Shown here: positions 17,633 to 25,194 of the stretch, piece by piece
Layout of the letters: each line of letters opens with the position of its first letter
Position numbering within the stretch: the stretch's first letter is position 1
Source of the DNA: Marinilabiliales bacterium
Lineage (GTDB): Bacteria; Bacteroidota; Bacteroidia; Bacteroidales; SZUA-534
Direction: 5' to 3'
Length of the DNA stretch: 64,000 nt
Assembly: GCA_003512955.1 (NCBI GenBank)
Contig: DOTG01000033.1
Coordinates: 87,275-151,274 of the forward strand
Program-made: the position numbers and the translations under genes
The notes under the pieces: generated by a model
What the model saw: the letters and a program-made list of their open reading frames with translations, nothing else
Told to the model about the DNA's origin: nothing
Databases searched by the model: none

Positions 17633-18250
17633 TCAAATTCCGGGTAAAGCTAACATGTTTGCAAAAAAGGCTATCAACTTTTGCATGGCCAATCCCCGGT
17701 GGCTTATTTTGTTTTTTAGCTCCATCGGCATTTGGGCGAACGTATCTTCATAGCCATCGGGTTTAAAAATAGGATCGTAACCAAACCCGGAGATCCCGTT
17801 CTTTTCAGTTAATAGGGTTCCTTTTACCACCCCTTCAAACAAAAATTCCTGATGGTTAAAGATTAAGCAGATGACCGTACGGAATTGGGCTCTGCGGTTT
17901 TCAACACCGTGCAATTTTTTCAACACCAATTGAATGTTGTCTTCCGGGTTCTTTCCTTCACCGGCATACCTGGCCGAGATGACTCCTGGTTCGCCATTGA
18001 GTGCTTCAATCTCAAGTCCGGTATCGTCGGCAAAAACATTTTTATGCAATTTATTGTAGATGTAGCGCGCCTTGAAACGGGCGTTACCTTCTAGCGTAGG
18101 TTCATCTTCTGGAATATCATCACCGAAACCGGCATCATGTAAACCAATGACATTGAAAAAGTCATTTAACAGGTGATTTACCTCTTCAAGTTTGTGCTTG
18201 TTTTGCGTGGCAAAAATCAAGGTTTCTTTTCCCAATGAGTTCAAGTTCAT
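17633..18250 (-). CDS. rdgB: RdgB/HAM1 non-canonical purine NTP pyrophosphatase
   Basis: The 205-residue protein has the full motif set: IFATQNKHKLEEV at the N-terminus, the metal and base site DDTGLEIEALNGEPGVISARYAGE (cited in two overlapping parts of the family signature), SGFGYDPIF and the C-terminal KNKISHRGLAMQKL. It hydrolyses dITP, XTP and related nucleotides to monophosphates, cleaning the dNTP pool. The ATG at 18250 was preferred over the upstream TTG at 18259, which abuts the previous stop. The gene follows an outer-membrane-like gene at 9 nt and may share its transcript. Confidence 0.93.
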   Translation of the reverse strand: MNLNSLGKETLIFATQNKHKLEEVNHLLNDFFNVIGLHDAGFGDDIPEDEPTLEGNARFKARYIYNKLHKNVFADDTGLEIEALNGEPGVISARYAGEGKNPEDNIQLVLKKLHGVENRRAQFRTVICLIFNHQEFLFEGVVKGTLLTEKNGISGFGYDPIFKPDGYEDTFAQMPMELKNKISHRGLAMQKLIAFFANMLALPGI

Positions 18251-18259
18251 TAACGGCAA

Positions 18260-18799
18260 TTAGAAATAAAAGTTAACACCCCCTCCAAACATGTGAGGAG
18301 CCGAATCGTACACCCCAATAGAGGCCTCAAACACAAATGCCATAGATTTATTTAATTCGATTTCGCAACCTAGGGGTATCCAAACGGGAAAATACACATT
18401 TCCTCCAAAATTCACATCGGCATCTAAACCCCCAAACAAATTCACATTTTTTGCCAGTTCGTAAGTTCCCAAAAATGTGGCATCGAGTCCAAAATCGCCA
18501 TAAGTATGTGCCCCTGCACTAAAGGAGAAGTTTTTGTTGATACCAAATTCCACATCGCCACCAACATAACTGGTTGAACCCAAAACGCCAAACTTGAACC
18601 CCAAATCAATGCCAGAGGTAAGGCCATAACCCGCGTGGCCAAAAAGGAGAAAATCATCGGCTCCACTGGCGATGATCATCGGTTCCACGCCTACCGAAAA
18701 GGTACCTTTTTTTAAAGTTTTAGCTGTGTTAAATACTTGGGCTGTGGCTTGAATCGTTATTAACGAAACGAATGCAAAAAAGAGGAAGTTCTTTATCAT
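18260..18799 (-). CDS. Small outer-membrane beta-barrel-like protein
   Basis: A 179-residue protein with a signal peptide ending ATAQ, then glycine- and aromatic-rich alternating strands (GYGLTSGIDLGFKFGVLG, YELAKNVNLFGGLDADVNFGG) and a terminal GGGVNFYF ending in Phe. This is the pattern of a small 8-stranded outer-membrane barrel. I do not recognise the family. It is immediately upstream of rdgB. Confidence 0.7.
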   Translation of the reverse strand: MIKNFLFFAFVSLITIQATAQVFNTAKTLKKGTFSVGVEPMIIASGADDFLLFGHAGYGLTSGIDLGFKFGVLGSTSYVGGDVEFGINKNFSFSAGAHTYGDFGLDATFLGTYELAKNVNLFGGLDADVNFGGNVYFPVWIPLGCEIELNKSMAFVFEASIGVYDSAPHMFGGGVNFYF

Positions 18800-18970
18800 G
18801 TTTTGAATTTTTTAGTTATTTATTTACGCATGAATGTGTTGCTCGATGGCCCTACAGTTTTTCTGTTTACAAAAATAAGAGAAATGGATTAGATAGCAGC
18901 AAGTTGATAGGTTAAGAAATTTCTTTTTGAATTATTTTTTTATGTTATATACGACTTGAGTAATATGTAT

Positions 18971-18978
18971 TAACTTTG
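18971..18978 (+). promoter_or_regulatory. -7 promoter element TAACTTTG
   Basis: Exact match to TAnnTTTG, 49 nt before the ATG at 19027. No good TTTG lies at -33, so only half of the consensus is met. Confidence 0.4.
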
Positions 18979-19026
18979 TAGTCAGCAAGTAAAGATGTTT
19001 TAAAAAAAAACCTGAAATAAGAACCT

Positions 19027-19422
19027 ATGAATGATAAGGGAAAAGCCTTTATAGCAAAATTGGACGAACTTATTGAATTGTTTAAGCAGCTGAGAGATAA
19101 AGCTACCAGCGAGGGAATTATTATTAAAAACGATCCCCTCTATCAAAATTTTGAGCTGTTAGCAGGCAACTACCAAATGATTAAAAACACCATTCCCGAT
19201 GATTTTATTGAAGAGATGGGGGAACCTATTAAAGAACTGATTACCCAAATGGTAGATCAATTAAAAAAAGATTTAGGGATTTTTGACAAACCCGAAGCGG
19301 CTCCGGTTATTGACGAAAGGGAAAACATCGATTTTTTATTAAAAAACAGGGACCTTTCGGAGCAAGAAATAAATGACCTGCTTGACAAGCGAAGGATGCT
19401 TGAGAAAAAGAATTTTAGTTAA
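19027..19422 (+). CDS. Small acidic helical protein of unknown function
   Basis: The 131-residue product has no signal peptide or membrane segment. It is predominantly helical and acidic, with a heptad-like N-terminal stretch (FIAKLDELIELFKQLRDKA), a central PDDFIEEMGEPIKELITQMVDQL and a basic tail (RRMLEKKNF). It stands alone behind a -7-like element. I do not recognise a family; a cytoplasmic adaptor or coiled-coil role is the most that can be said. Confidence 0.65.
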   Translation: MNDKGKAFIAKLDELIELFKQLRDKATSEGIIIKNDPLYQNFELLAGNYQMIKNTIPDDFIEEMGEPIKELITQMVDQLKKDLGIFDKPEAAPVIDERENIDFLLKNRDLSEQEINDLLDKRRMLEKKNFS

Positions 19423-19544
19423 GATTTATGAGTGTAAAGTAAAATTAACCGCAAGGAACAGAGCAGGTAAGGGTTAAAGGGTAAAATGGTTGGATTGTTA
19501 CAAGATTGGTCATTAGCATATTACCTTGTGTCTCTAATCTCACA

Positions 19545-19569
19545 TTTTGATACTAAAATATTCATTCTG
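19545..19569. repeat. 25-bp interspersed repeat, copy 1
   Basis: This 25-nt stretch (TTTTGATAC...ATTCATTCTG) recurs without change at 22862-22886. Both copies sit in intergenic DNA directly after TCTAATC-type heptads. Confidence 0.75.
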
Positions 19570-19611
19570 TGAACTAAACCACATTGAATTGAGATTAATT
19601 AAAAAAGGCTC

Positions 19612-20151
19612 TTATTTCCGCAATTGATATTCCCCCTGCCAAACAGGATCTTTTACTTTGGTTAAAAACAGCCAGACCTTATTGCCAAAGGTATAATCTA
19701 CCATTTTGTTAATTCCAAAAACCGAAAGCATTTGAAACTGTGCTGTTGAGGGAACCCCCTGCTTTGTCCCCCAGCCGGCCTCATCCACATTCCCGTAAGG
19801 AAACACATCGTATTTCAGCCGCCAAAGTTCATCCAAAATACTAGGGTCGATACCGTATTCTTCGAAATAATTGATTTTTTCTGGATTGGCGCGCGATGTT
19901 TCAAACCCGGAAGCTTGCCTTAGGAAAGATTCTTTGGTCAGGAAAATTATCTCGTGGGTGCTGTCAGGATTTTGGCGCATGATGCCAAACGAAACCGGGA
20001 ATGAATTGGCACCTGAAATCAGGCTGATGGCAAAACTATAGCGCGATTGCCGCACTTCGGGAACATAATCTTTTTTTGGAATTAATATTTGGCTTGCCCC
20101 AAAAAGGGGAATCAACAAGATATAAATTAATAGATAAAAATTCTGTTTCAT
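19612..20151 (-). CDS. Secreted protein of unknown function, cotranscribed with pepE
   Basis: A 179-residue protein with a signal peptide (MKQNFYLLIYILLIPLFGASQ) and a mature domain rich in aromatic residues (WRLKYDVFPYG, DYTFGNKVWLFLTKV, DPVWQGEYQL). Its ATG overlaps the pepE stop by four bases (ATGA), so translation is probably coupled to pepE. No family is recognised. Export is supported by the signal peptide only. Confidence 0.68.
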   Translation of the reverse strand: MKQNFYLLIYILLIPLFGASQILIPKKDYVPEVRQSRYSFAISLISGANSFPVSFGIMRQNPDSTHEIIFLTKESFLRQASGFETSRANPEKINYFEEYGIDPSILDELWRLKYDVFPYGNVDEAGWGTKQGVPSTAQFQMLSVFGINKMVDYTFGNKVWLFLTKVKDPVWQGEYQLRK

Positions 20152-20858
20152 TTTTTTAGCAAGAAATTGAAATCTTCAACAGGAGCCACTTCGAAAGGTG
20201 TTTTTCCGTATTGGAAAACACGTAGCGTTTTTTGTCCTTTAAAAGATAATTGGTTATCTTTTACCTGAAACAAGCACCCTTCACGCAAACCGGCGACGGT
20301 TGTTTCGCGGTTCACTTCCAAAAATTCAAGAATACGTTCCTCGCGGGTTTCGCCACCATGTCCTTCGGGGTTTTTATCCAAGTAATGTGGGTTGATTTGA
20401 AATGGAATCAGGTTCAGGGCGTCAAAACCCATGGGATCGGCAATGGGCATATCGTTGGTGGTTTTAATGGTAGGGCAGGCCAAATTAGAGCCCGCGCTCC
20501 AGCCAATATATTTAGTTCCGGCCAAAACTTTTTTACGGATGGGCGCGATCAATCCATTTTGGCGGACTAACCGCAACAACTGCCAGGTATTACCACCGCC
20601 CACTATAATGGCTTCTGCTTTTTCAATAGCTTCCACCGAATTGGCAAAGTGGTGAATGGAAACTATGTCGTGCCCCACTTCGTTAAATCGGGTTTTTACT
20701 TTCTTTTCATAATCGTCCCATGTTACCGTTACTCCGGCGTAGGGAATAAAAACCGCTTTTACGGGAATTGTTCCTAAAAAAGAGGCAATATCATTTTTTG
20801 GATAATCCAAATAGGGTTCACCCGGATTGGTTGAGTTGCTGATTAATAGTAAGTTCAT
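20148..20858 (-). CDS. pepE: Dipeptidase E (peptidase family S51)
   Basis: The 236-residue enzyme has the S51 signature: AIIVGGGNTWQLLRL, the nucleophile serine in KYIGWSAGSNLACPTI, and the PHYLDKNPEGHGGETREERI segment bearing the histidine of the triad. It cleaves Asp-X dipeptides in the cytoplasm. The frame starts MNLLLISNSTNPGEPYL, matching the family N-terminus. The next gene overlaps it by 4 nt. Confidence 0.93.
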   Translation of the reverse strand: MNLLLISNSTNPGEPYLDYPKNDIASFLGTIPVKAVFIPYAGVTVTWDDYEKKVKTRFNEVGHDIVSIHHFANSVEAIEKAEAIIVGGGNTWQLLRLVRQNGLIAPIRKKVLAGTKYIGWSAGSNLACPTIKTTNDMPIADPMGFDALNLIPFQINPHYLDKNPEGHGGETREERILEFLEVNRETTVAGLREGCLFQVKDNQLSFKGQKTLRVFQYGKTPFEVAPVEDFNFLLKK

Positions 20859-20941
20859 AGATTTTAAAAGTACGTTAAAAATTTATAAGCAAGTGATAAT
20901 TTCCTATTGATAAATTTTGTCATGGGTTTCTGGTTTTGGTC

Positions 20942-20983
20942 TCTAAATTCTAATTTCTAACATCTAATCTCTAATTTCTAAAT
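20942..20983. repeat. Array of six TCTAANN heptads
   Basis: Six consecutive 7-mers (TCTAAAT, TCTAATT, TCTAACA, TCTAATC, TCTAATT, TCTAAAT) without gaps. The right half overlaps the last codons of the cyclophilin gene, so the array supplies its final residues and stop. Confidence 0.75.
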
Positions 20984-21758
20984 CGATGGACATTTTTTCA
21001 ATAGGCCAATTTCCTTCATCCACCGTCACTGCTGCAAGGGAATCAATTACCTCCAAGCCTTCAATCACTTGCCCGAACACGGTGTGCTGCCCATCCAAAT
21101 GGGGCGTTCCTCCCTGGGTTTTGTAAATTTCCTGATGCACGGGCGAAATAAATAAATGATATTGTTGTTCGGCGCCCAGCAGCTCGCCGGCGGTATATCG
21201 GGTTCCCTGGATGATAAAAAACTCGAAAGCCACGGACCGTTTTTCGGGATTGTTTTCGTATTCGCGGGCCATGGAAAGAGCGCCCTTTTTGTGGATGTTC
21301 TCTTTACGGAATTCGGCAGGTAGCGTGTAAGTCCCCATTTTCTGTTTCACATATTGCCGTTCGAACCCGTCGGAATCGCCGCCTTGAATCATAAAATGGT
21401 TAATCACCCGGTAAAATTCAGTGCCGTTGTAAAACCCGTTTTTAATCAGGCGGATGAAATTAGCCCGGTGAAGCGGCGTGTTTTCGTATAATTGTATCGT
21501 CATCACACCTTTGGGGGTTTTCATTACCACCAGGGTTTCCCTGTTTTCGTTTCCATATTTTGTCAATTCTTCCACCAGGTTTTCATCGGTTAACGGGATC
21601 AGTTTTTTTGAAGGCTTTTTATCCGTTTCTGATGATTGGGGAGGTATGGTCTTTTTTTCCGGTTTTAAGGGTGTTTCGCTTTTTGATGCTGGTGGTTGCT
21701 GACAATTGGCCATTACAAAAAAACTGAAGAAGGTTATTATGAAAACACGTTTATTCAT
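20964..21758 (-). CDS. Cyclophilin-type peptidyl-prolyl isomerase, lipoprotein
   Basis: The 264-residue protein has a lipoprotein signal (FFSFFVMANCQQP) followed by a Pro/Lys/Ser-rich linker and a cyclophilin domain (about residues 72-264). The catalytic arginine lies in FYRVINHFMIQGGDSDGF. The usual SxGSQFFI is replaced by SVAFEFFII, so the active-site glutamine is not obvious. The closing HLDGQHTVFGQVIEGLEVID is standard. It should assist folding in the periplasm. The ATG at 21758 overlaps rsgA by 8 nt; the longer frame from 21779 would bury the signal peptide. Confidence 0.88.
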   Translation of the reverse strand: MNKRVFIITFFSFFVMANCQQPPASKSETPLKPEKKTIPPQSSETDKKPSKKLIPLTDENLVEELTKYGNENRETLVVMKTPKGVMTIQLYENTPLHRANFIRLIKNGFYNGTEFYRVINHFMIQGGDSDGFERQYVKQKMGTYTLPAEFRKENIHKKGALSMAREYENNPEKRSVAFEFFIIQGTRYTAGELLGAEQQYHLFISPVHQEIYKTQGGTPHLDGQHTVFGQVIEGLEVIDSLAAVTVDEGNWPIEKMSIDLEIRD

Positions 21759-22689
21759 TGACCCGGTATTTTTCGTCATCGTTATTCAAAAACAGGTTCA
21801 GGTAACTTTTATACCGGCTTTCGGCAATTTTACCCTCCTGAACCGCCTTTTTTACCGCACATCCCGGCTCATGCGAATGGCTGCAATTGTAATATTGGCA
21901 ATGTCCCATCGCTGCAAAAAGTTCAGGAAAATAGTGCGAAATTTCATCTTTATCCATATCCACCATTCCAAAACCTTTAATACCCGGAGTGTCAATGATA
22001 AACCCACCGTTGCTCAATACATGCATTTCGGGAAAAGTTGTGGTATGTTTTCCCGACTCATGGTAATCGGAAATTTCAGAGGTTTTTAAATCCAGGGTAG
22101 GGTTTAACAGGTTGATTAAGGTTGATTTGCCAACGCCTGAATGGCCTGCCATAACCGAAGTTTTATGAGCCAGCAATTGGCTAATATTATCCACGCCCTG
22201 GTTTGCTGCCGCCGAAATAGGAAAACACTCATACCCAATCGTGGAATATACCTGAATGAGTTGATTCATCTCATCGAAATCGGTTTTGGAATAAATGTCG
22301 GTTTTATTGAACACGATTTTTGCAGGAATATTATAAGCTTCGGCAGCCACTAAAAAACGATCAATGAATTCAGGAAAGGTTTTGGGCTTGGCCAGGGTAA
22401 CAATCAATAACGCCTGATCGACATTTGCCGCAAGGATGTGGGCCTGTTTTGAAAGGTTGATGGATTTGCGGATGATGTAGTTTTTCCGTTCTTCAATTTT
22501 AGAGATGGTGCCAAAGCCGGTTTTTTCGTCAAGCTCATAAATCACATGATCTCCCACAGCCAATGGGTTGGTGGTTTTGATGCCCGAGGTGCGGAATTTC
22601 CCCTTGATGCGGCATTCCACAATGCTTCCATCAGCATCTCGCACCAAATACCAGCTCCCGGTCGATTTTATAACAATTCCTTTGTTCAC
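21751..22689 (-). CDS. rsgA: Ribosome small-subunit GTPase RsgA
   Basis: The 312-residue protein has the RsgA layout: an N-terminal OB-fold, a circularly permuted GTPase in which FNKTD (G4, about residue 128) precedes the P-loop AGHSGVGKST (181-190) and DTPGIKGFG (G3), and a C-terminal zinc finger CQYYNCSHSHEPGCAV. It helps 30S subunit maturation late in assembly. The downstream cyclophilin overlaps its end, so the two are probably cotranscribed. Confidence 0.95.
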   Translation of the reverse strand: MNKGIVIKSTGSWYLVRDADGSIVECRIKGKFRTSGIKTTNPLAVGDHVIYELDEKTGFGTISKIEERKNYIIRKSINLSKQAHILAANVDQALLIVTLAKPKTFPEFIDRFLVAAEAYNIPAKIVFNKTDIYSKTDFDEMNQLIQVYSTIGYECFPISAAANQGVDNISQLLAHKTSVMAGHSGVGKSTLINLLNPTLDLKTSEISDYHESGKHTTTFPEMHVLSNGGFIIDTPGIKGFGMVDMDKDEISHYFPELFAAMGHCQYYNCSHSHEPGCAVKKAVQEGKIAESRYKSYLNLFLNNDDEKYRVNE

Positions 22690-22828
22690 CTTGCGCTTTT
22701 ATGAATAGCAAAGATAACTATTTTTAAAAGCCAGATGACGATTTACAAAGCCGGGGCAAGGGTGCAGGGTAAAATTGTCTAAATGGTTGCTTATTAGCTA
22801 AAAAGACAAAAAGCTAATAGCCAATTGT

Positions 22829-22886
22829 TCTAAACTCTAAATTCTAATCCCTTTTCTCAATTTTTGATACTAAAATATTCATTCTG
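22829..22886. repeat. Three TCTAANN heptads joined to copy 2 of the 25-bp repeat
   Basis: TCTAAAC, TCTAAAT and TCTAATC (22829-22849), a 12-nt bridge, then the second exact copy of the 25-mer (22862-22886). The same order, heptad then 25-mer, occurs at 19533-19569. Confidence 0.7.
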
Positions 22887-22896
22887 CTAATAATGT

Positions 22897-23016
22897 CGTT
22901 TAGTTAAGAAAGATTCACCCCGATAATCCCCTCAAGGGGATACCTCCTCGGTGGCAGCAGTTCTAGTCCACGCCATGGCGTGATGCCCGAAGAGCGGAGG
23001 GCGCGTTAACTAAACG
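22897..23016. repeat. 120-bp structured element with 11-bp terminal inverted repeats
   Basis: CGTTTAGTTAA (22897-22907) and TTAACTAAACG (23006-23016) are perfect inverted repeats. Inside are ATCCCC-TCAA-GGGGAT (22926-22941) and the 14-bp perfect palindrome CACGCCATGGCGTG (22969-22982). The interior is more GC-rich than its surroundings. It looks like a miniature mobile or REP-like element. It lies in the 397-nt gap between rsgA and hxpB, which contains no gene. Confidence 0.65.
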
Positions 23017-23063
23017 CATTGTATTGTTATTTAAAATCGTGGTGTTTCCAGTCATATTTCTCT

Positions 23064-23071
23064 TATTTTTG
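23064..23071 (+). promoter_or_regulatory. -7 promoter element of hxpB (TATTTTTG)
   Basis: Exact TAnnTTTG match ending 15 nt before the ATG at 23087. It lies inside the longer frame that opens at 23024 and so supports the shorter start. Confidence 0.5.
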
Positions 23072-23086
23072 GCAAAAATTTTTACG

Positions 23087-23749
23087 ATGATCCGGGCAGT
23101 AATTTTTGATATGGATGGGCTTTTGATTGATTCTGAACCCTTGTGGAGAGAGGCCGAGATAGATATCTTTGGAAAAAAAGGGATACAGTTGACTGAAAAT
23201 GATTGCCGGGGAACTACGGGAATGCGGGTGGACGAAGTGGTGACGCACTGGAGCTTGGTTTATCCTGAGGCTCATTTGAATGTGGATGCCACAGTTCAGG
23301 AAATCATGGAACGGGTTACTCAATTGGTGGTTGAAAAAGGAAAACCCATGCCGGGAGTTTATCAGGTTATTTCATTGCTCGAAAAGAAAGGGGTTCCGAT
23401 GGCCATTGCCTCCGCATCGTCCAATGCTTTGATTGATACGGTGGTTCAAAAATTTGGAATTAAACCAAAATTTTTGTTGATACAATCTGCAGAGTTCATG
23501 AAATATGGCAAGCCTCATCCTGAAGTATTTATTGAAACAGCCAAAAGAATATCCGTTCTTGCAAACCAGTGTTTGGTGCTCGAAGACTCGGTGTATGGAG
23601 TTTTGGCCGGGAAAGCGGCAAAAATGAAAGTAGTGGCTGTGCCCGATCACGAAAACTATCACAAAGCCGGGTATTGCATTGCCGACAAGAAAATTCCTTC
23701 GCTGGAGCTTTTTGATGAAGCCCTTTGGCAGGAACTGAATGCCGGGTAA
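23087..23749 (+). CDS. hxpB: HAD-IA sugar-phosphate phosphatase, HxpB-like
   Basis: A 220-residue HAD enzyme beginning MIRAVIFDMDGLLIDSEPLW, with the nucleophile and general acid Asp pair. MAIASASSNALIDTV is motif II, and the acidic motif is LVLEDSVYGVLAGKAAKM. The helical cap and overall length match the hexitol phosphatase B / 2-deoxyglucose-6-phosphatase branch. The upstream extension encodes only non-homologous hydrophobic residues and carries the -7 element, so the ATG at 23087 is preferred. It is a single gene; the substrate range in this organism is inferred. Confidence 0.85.
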   Translation: MIRAVIFDMDGLLIDSEPLWREAEIDIFGKKGIQLTENDCRGTTGMRVDEVVTHWSLVYPEAHLNVDATVQEIMERVTQLVVEKGKPMPGVYQVISLLEKKGVPMAIASASSNALIDTVVQKFGIKPKFLLIQSAEFMKYGKPHPEVFIETAKRISVLANQCLVLEDSVYGVLAGKAAKMKVVAVPDHENYHKAGYCIADKKIPSLELFDEALWQELNAG

Positions 23750-23813
23750 AAATCGCCGCCCGAATTTCAACCCCCTTTTATTTTGAGTAAGGGCTGAATA
23801 TCAGTAATGTGTT

Positions 23814-23821
23814 TATTTTTG
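23814..23821 (+). promoter_or_regulatory. -7 promoter element of the ECF sigma gene (TATTTTTG)
   Basis: Exact TAnnTTTG match, only 15 nt upstream of the GTG start at 23837, which implies a leader of under 10 nt. No clear TTTG at -33. Confidence 0.45.
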
Positions 23822-23836
23822 TAAATAAAAAACACT

Positions 23837-24382
23837 GTGTCTGATTTAACCCAGCCATACAACCGTTTGATCCGGACAGGAGACACAAAAGCGTTTCAGC
23901 AAGTTTTTGAACTTCTTTATACGCCCCTTCATGCCTATGCCTTTTCGTTTGTAGCCAACAGCGAAGTGGCTGAAGAGCTGGTGCAGGAATCTTTTTTGAT
24001 GATTTGGTATCACCGGGGCAAGATTGATGAAGAATTCAATATGAAAGCCTATTTGTATAAAAGTGTACATAATCAGGCGTTGAATCATTTGCGCCATCAA
24101 AAGATTGTATTGAAGCACAAAGAGCAGGCTCATGGCAGCGATTCTTCTTATACAGAATGGCATGGAGAACCCAATCCTTTTTTATCGAAAGCCTTGTACG
24201 AAGCCATTGAACAATTGCCTGAACGGTCACGTCTGATTTTTGAGATGAGCCGGCTGGATGGGTTACGGCACCGCGAGATAGCAGAAAAACTAAATATAAG
24301 CGAAAAAACCGTTGAGGTTCAGGTGCGGAAAGCACGCCTGTTTTTACAAAAAAAATTAAAACGTTTTTATAAAGAATTGTAA
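23837..24382 (+). CDS. ECF-type RNA polymerase sigma factor (FecI-like)
   Basis: The 181-residue protein has sigma region 2 (FQQVFELLYTPLHAYAFSFV, then AEELVQESFLMIWYHR) and region 4 (IEQLPERSRLIFEMSRLDGL, REIAEKLNISEKTVEVQVRKA), without regions 1 and 3, which defines an ECF factor. It starts with GTG. An anti-sigma factor of FecR type begins 29 nt downstream, the usual Bacteroidetes pairing for cell-surface signalling. Unlike typical cases, no TonB receptor/SusD pair follows. Confidence 0.92.
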   Translation: MSDLTQPYNRLIRTGDTKAFQQVFELLYTPLHAYAFSFVANSEVAEELVQESFLMIWYHRGKIDEEFNMKAYLYKSVHNQALNHLRHQKIVLKHKEQAHGSDSSYTEWHGEPNPFLSKALYEAIEQLPERSRLIFEMSRLDGLRHREIAEKLNISEKTVEVQVRKARLFLQKKLKRFYKEL

Positions 24383-24411
24383 GGGGTAATTTGAAACCAA
24401 ATGTTTTTATT

Positions 24412-25179
24412 ATGGAAAGGAAAATTTCAATGGAAGCTGAAAATCACAGATATAATCAAATTATAGATTTTTTGGCGGATGCAATGACACCTCAGGAAAA
24501 AGATCAGTTTAAGCAATGGTTAAACCAGTCGGAAAATAACAAAGAGCTTTTTCTGCGGGTAAAAATTTTTTGGGAAAAATCGGAAAAGGACGCGCATCCA
24601 TCATCTGTTGAGGCATGGGATAAAATCCGACAGACAATTAAAGATCAAAACGGTGATGTTTTAAAAATGCGGTTCATAAAGTTATCTGTAGCGGCATCGT
24701 TACTTCTGCTTTTGACTTCGGGATGGTTGATTTATCAGGCAAAGCAAAACCTGATTTATTATGCAACCAACGAAAATTCTTTCAGGAAAGACACTCTTGA
24801 CGATGGCAGCATCATCTATTTGTACCCATCGTCGTCTATTCAACTAAGGAAAGATAAAAACATACTTAAACTTTCCGGGGCGGCCTATTTTGTTGTCCCT
24901 AAAAATTGCCTGAATCCGCTTACTGTTCAGGTTGGCGGAACAAACATTAAGGTTAAAGGAACCTCGTTCCGTGTAAATTTAGGCAATCAAAAGGGAGACA
25001 TTTCATTAATGGTAGAATCGGGTGAGGTAGAGTGGATTCAGAATCACAGCCATTCCCAATCACTTTTAGTACATGCAGGAGAGCAGGCTTATTTTTCCAA
25101 CCTCCAAAAATCCTCATGGAAAGAACCCAAGAAAGAAGACATATATATAATTTATCAACCGAAGTTAAACCACCAATAA
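24412..25179 (+). CDS. FecR-family anti-sigma factor
   Basis: The 255-residue protein has an N-terminal cytoplasmic domain (IIDFLADAMTPQEKDQFKQW), a single membrane segment near residues 88-107 (LSVAASLLLLLTSGWLIY) and a periplasmic FecR domain with DTLDDGSIIYLYPSSSI, GAAYFVV and VKGTSFRVNL. It should hold the upstream sigma factor and relay an outer-membrane or periplasmic signal. The ATG at 24412 (MERKISMEAENH) is preferred to TTG 24391. The terminal domain that usually docks a TonB receptor plug (STN partner) is short here. Confidence 0.88.
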   Translation: MERKISMEAENHRYNQIIDFLADAMTPQEKDQFKQWLNQSENNKELFLRVKIFWEKSEKDAHPSSVEAWDKIRQTIKDQNGDVLKMRFIKLSVAASLLLLLTSGWLIYQAKQNLIYYATNENSFRKDTLDDGSIIYLYPSSSIQLRKDKNILKLSGAAYFVVPKNCLNPLTVQVGGTNIKVKGTSFRVNLGNQKGDISLMVESGEVEWIQNHSHSQSLLVHAGEQAYFSNLQKSSWKEPKKEDIYIIYQPKLNHQ

Positions 25180-25194
25180 ACCAAACCGCCAGCC

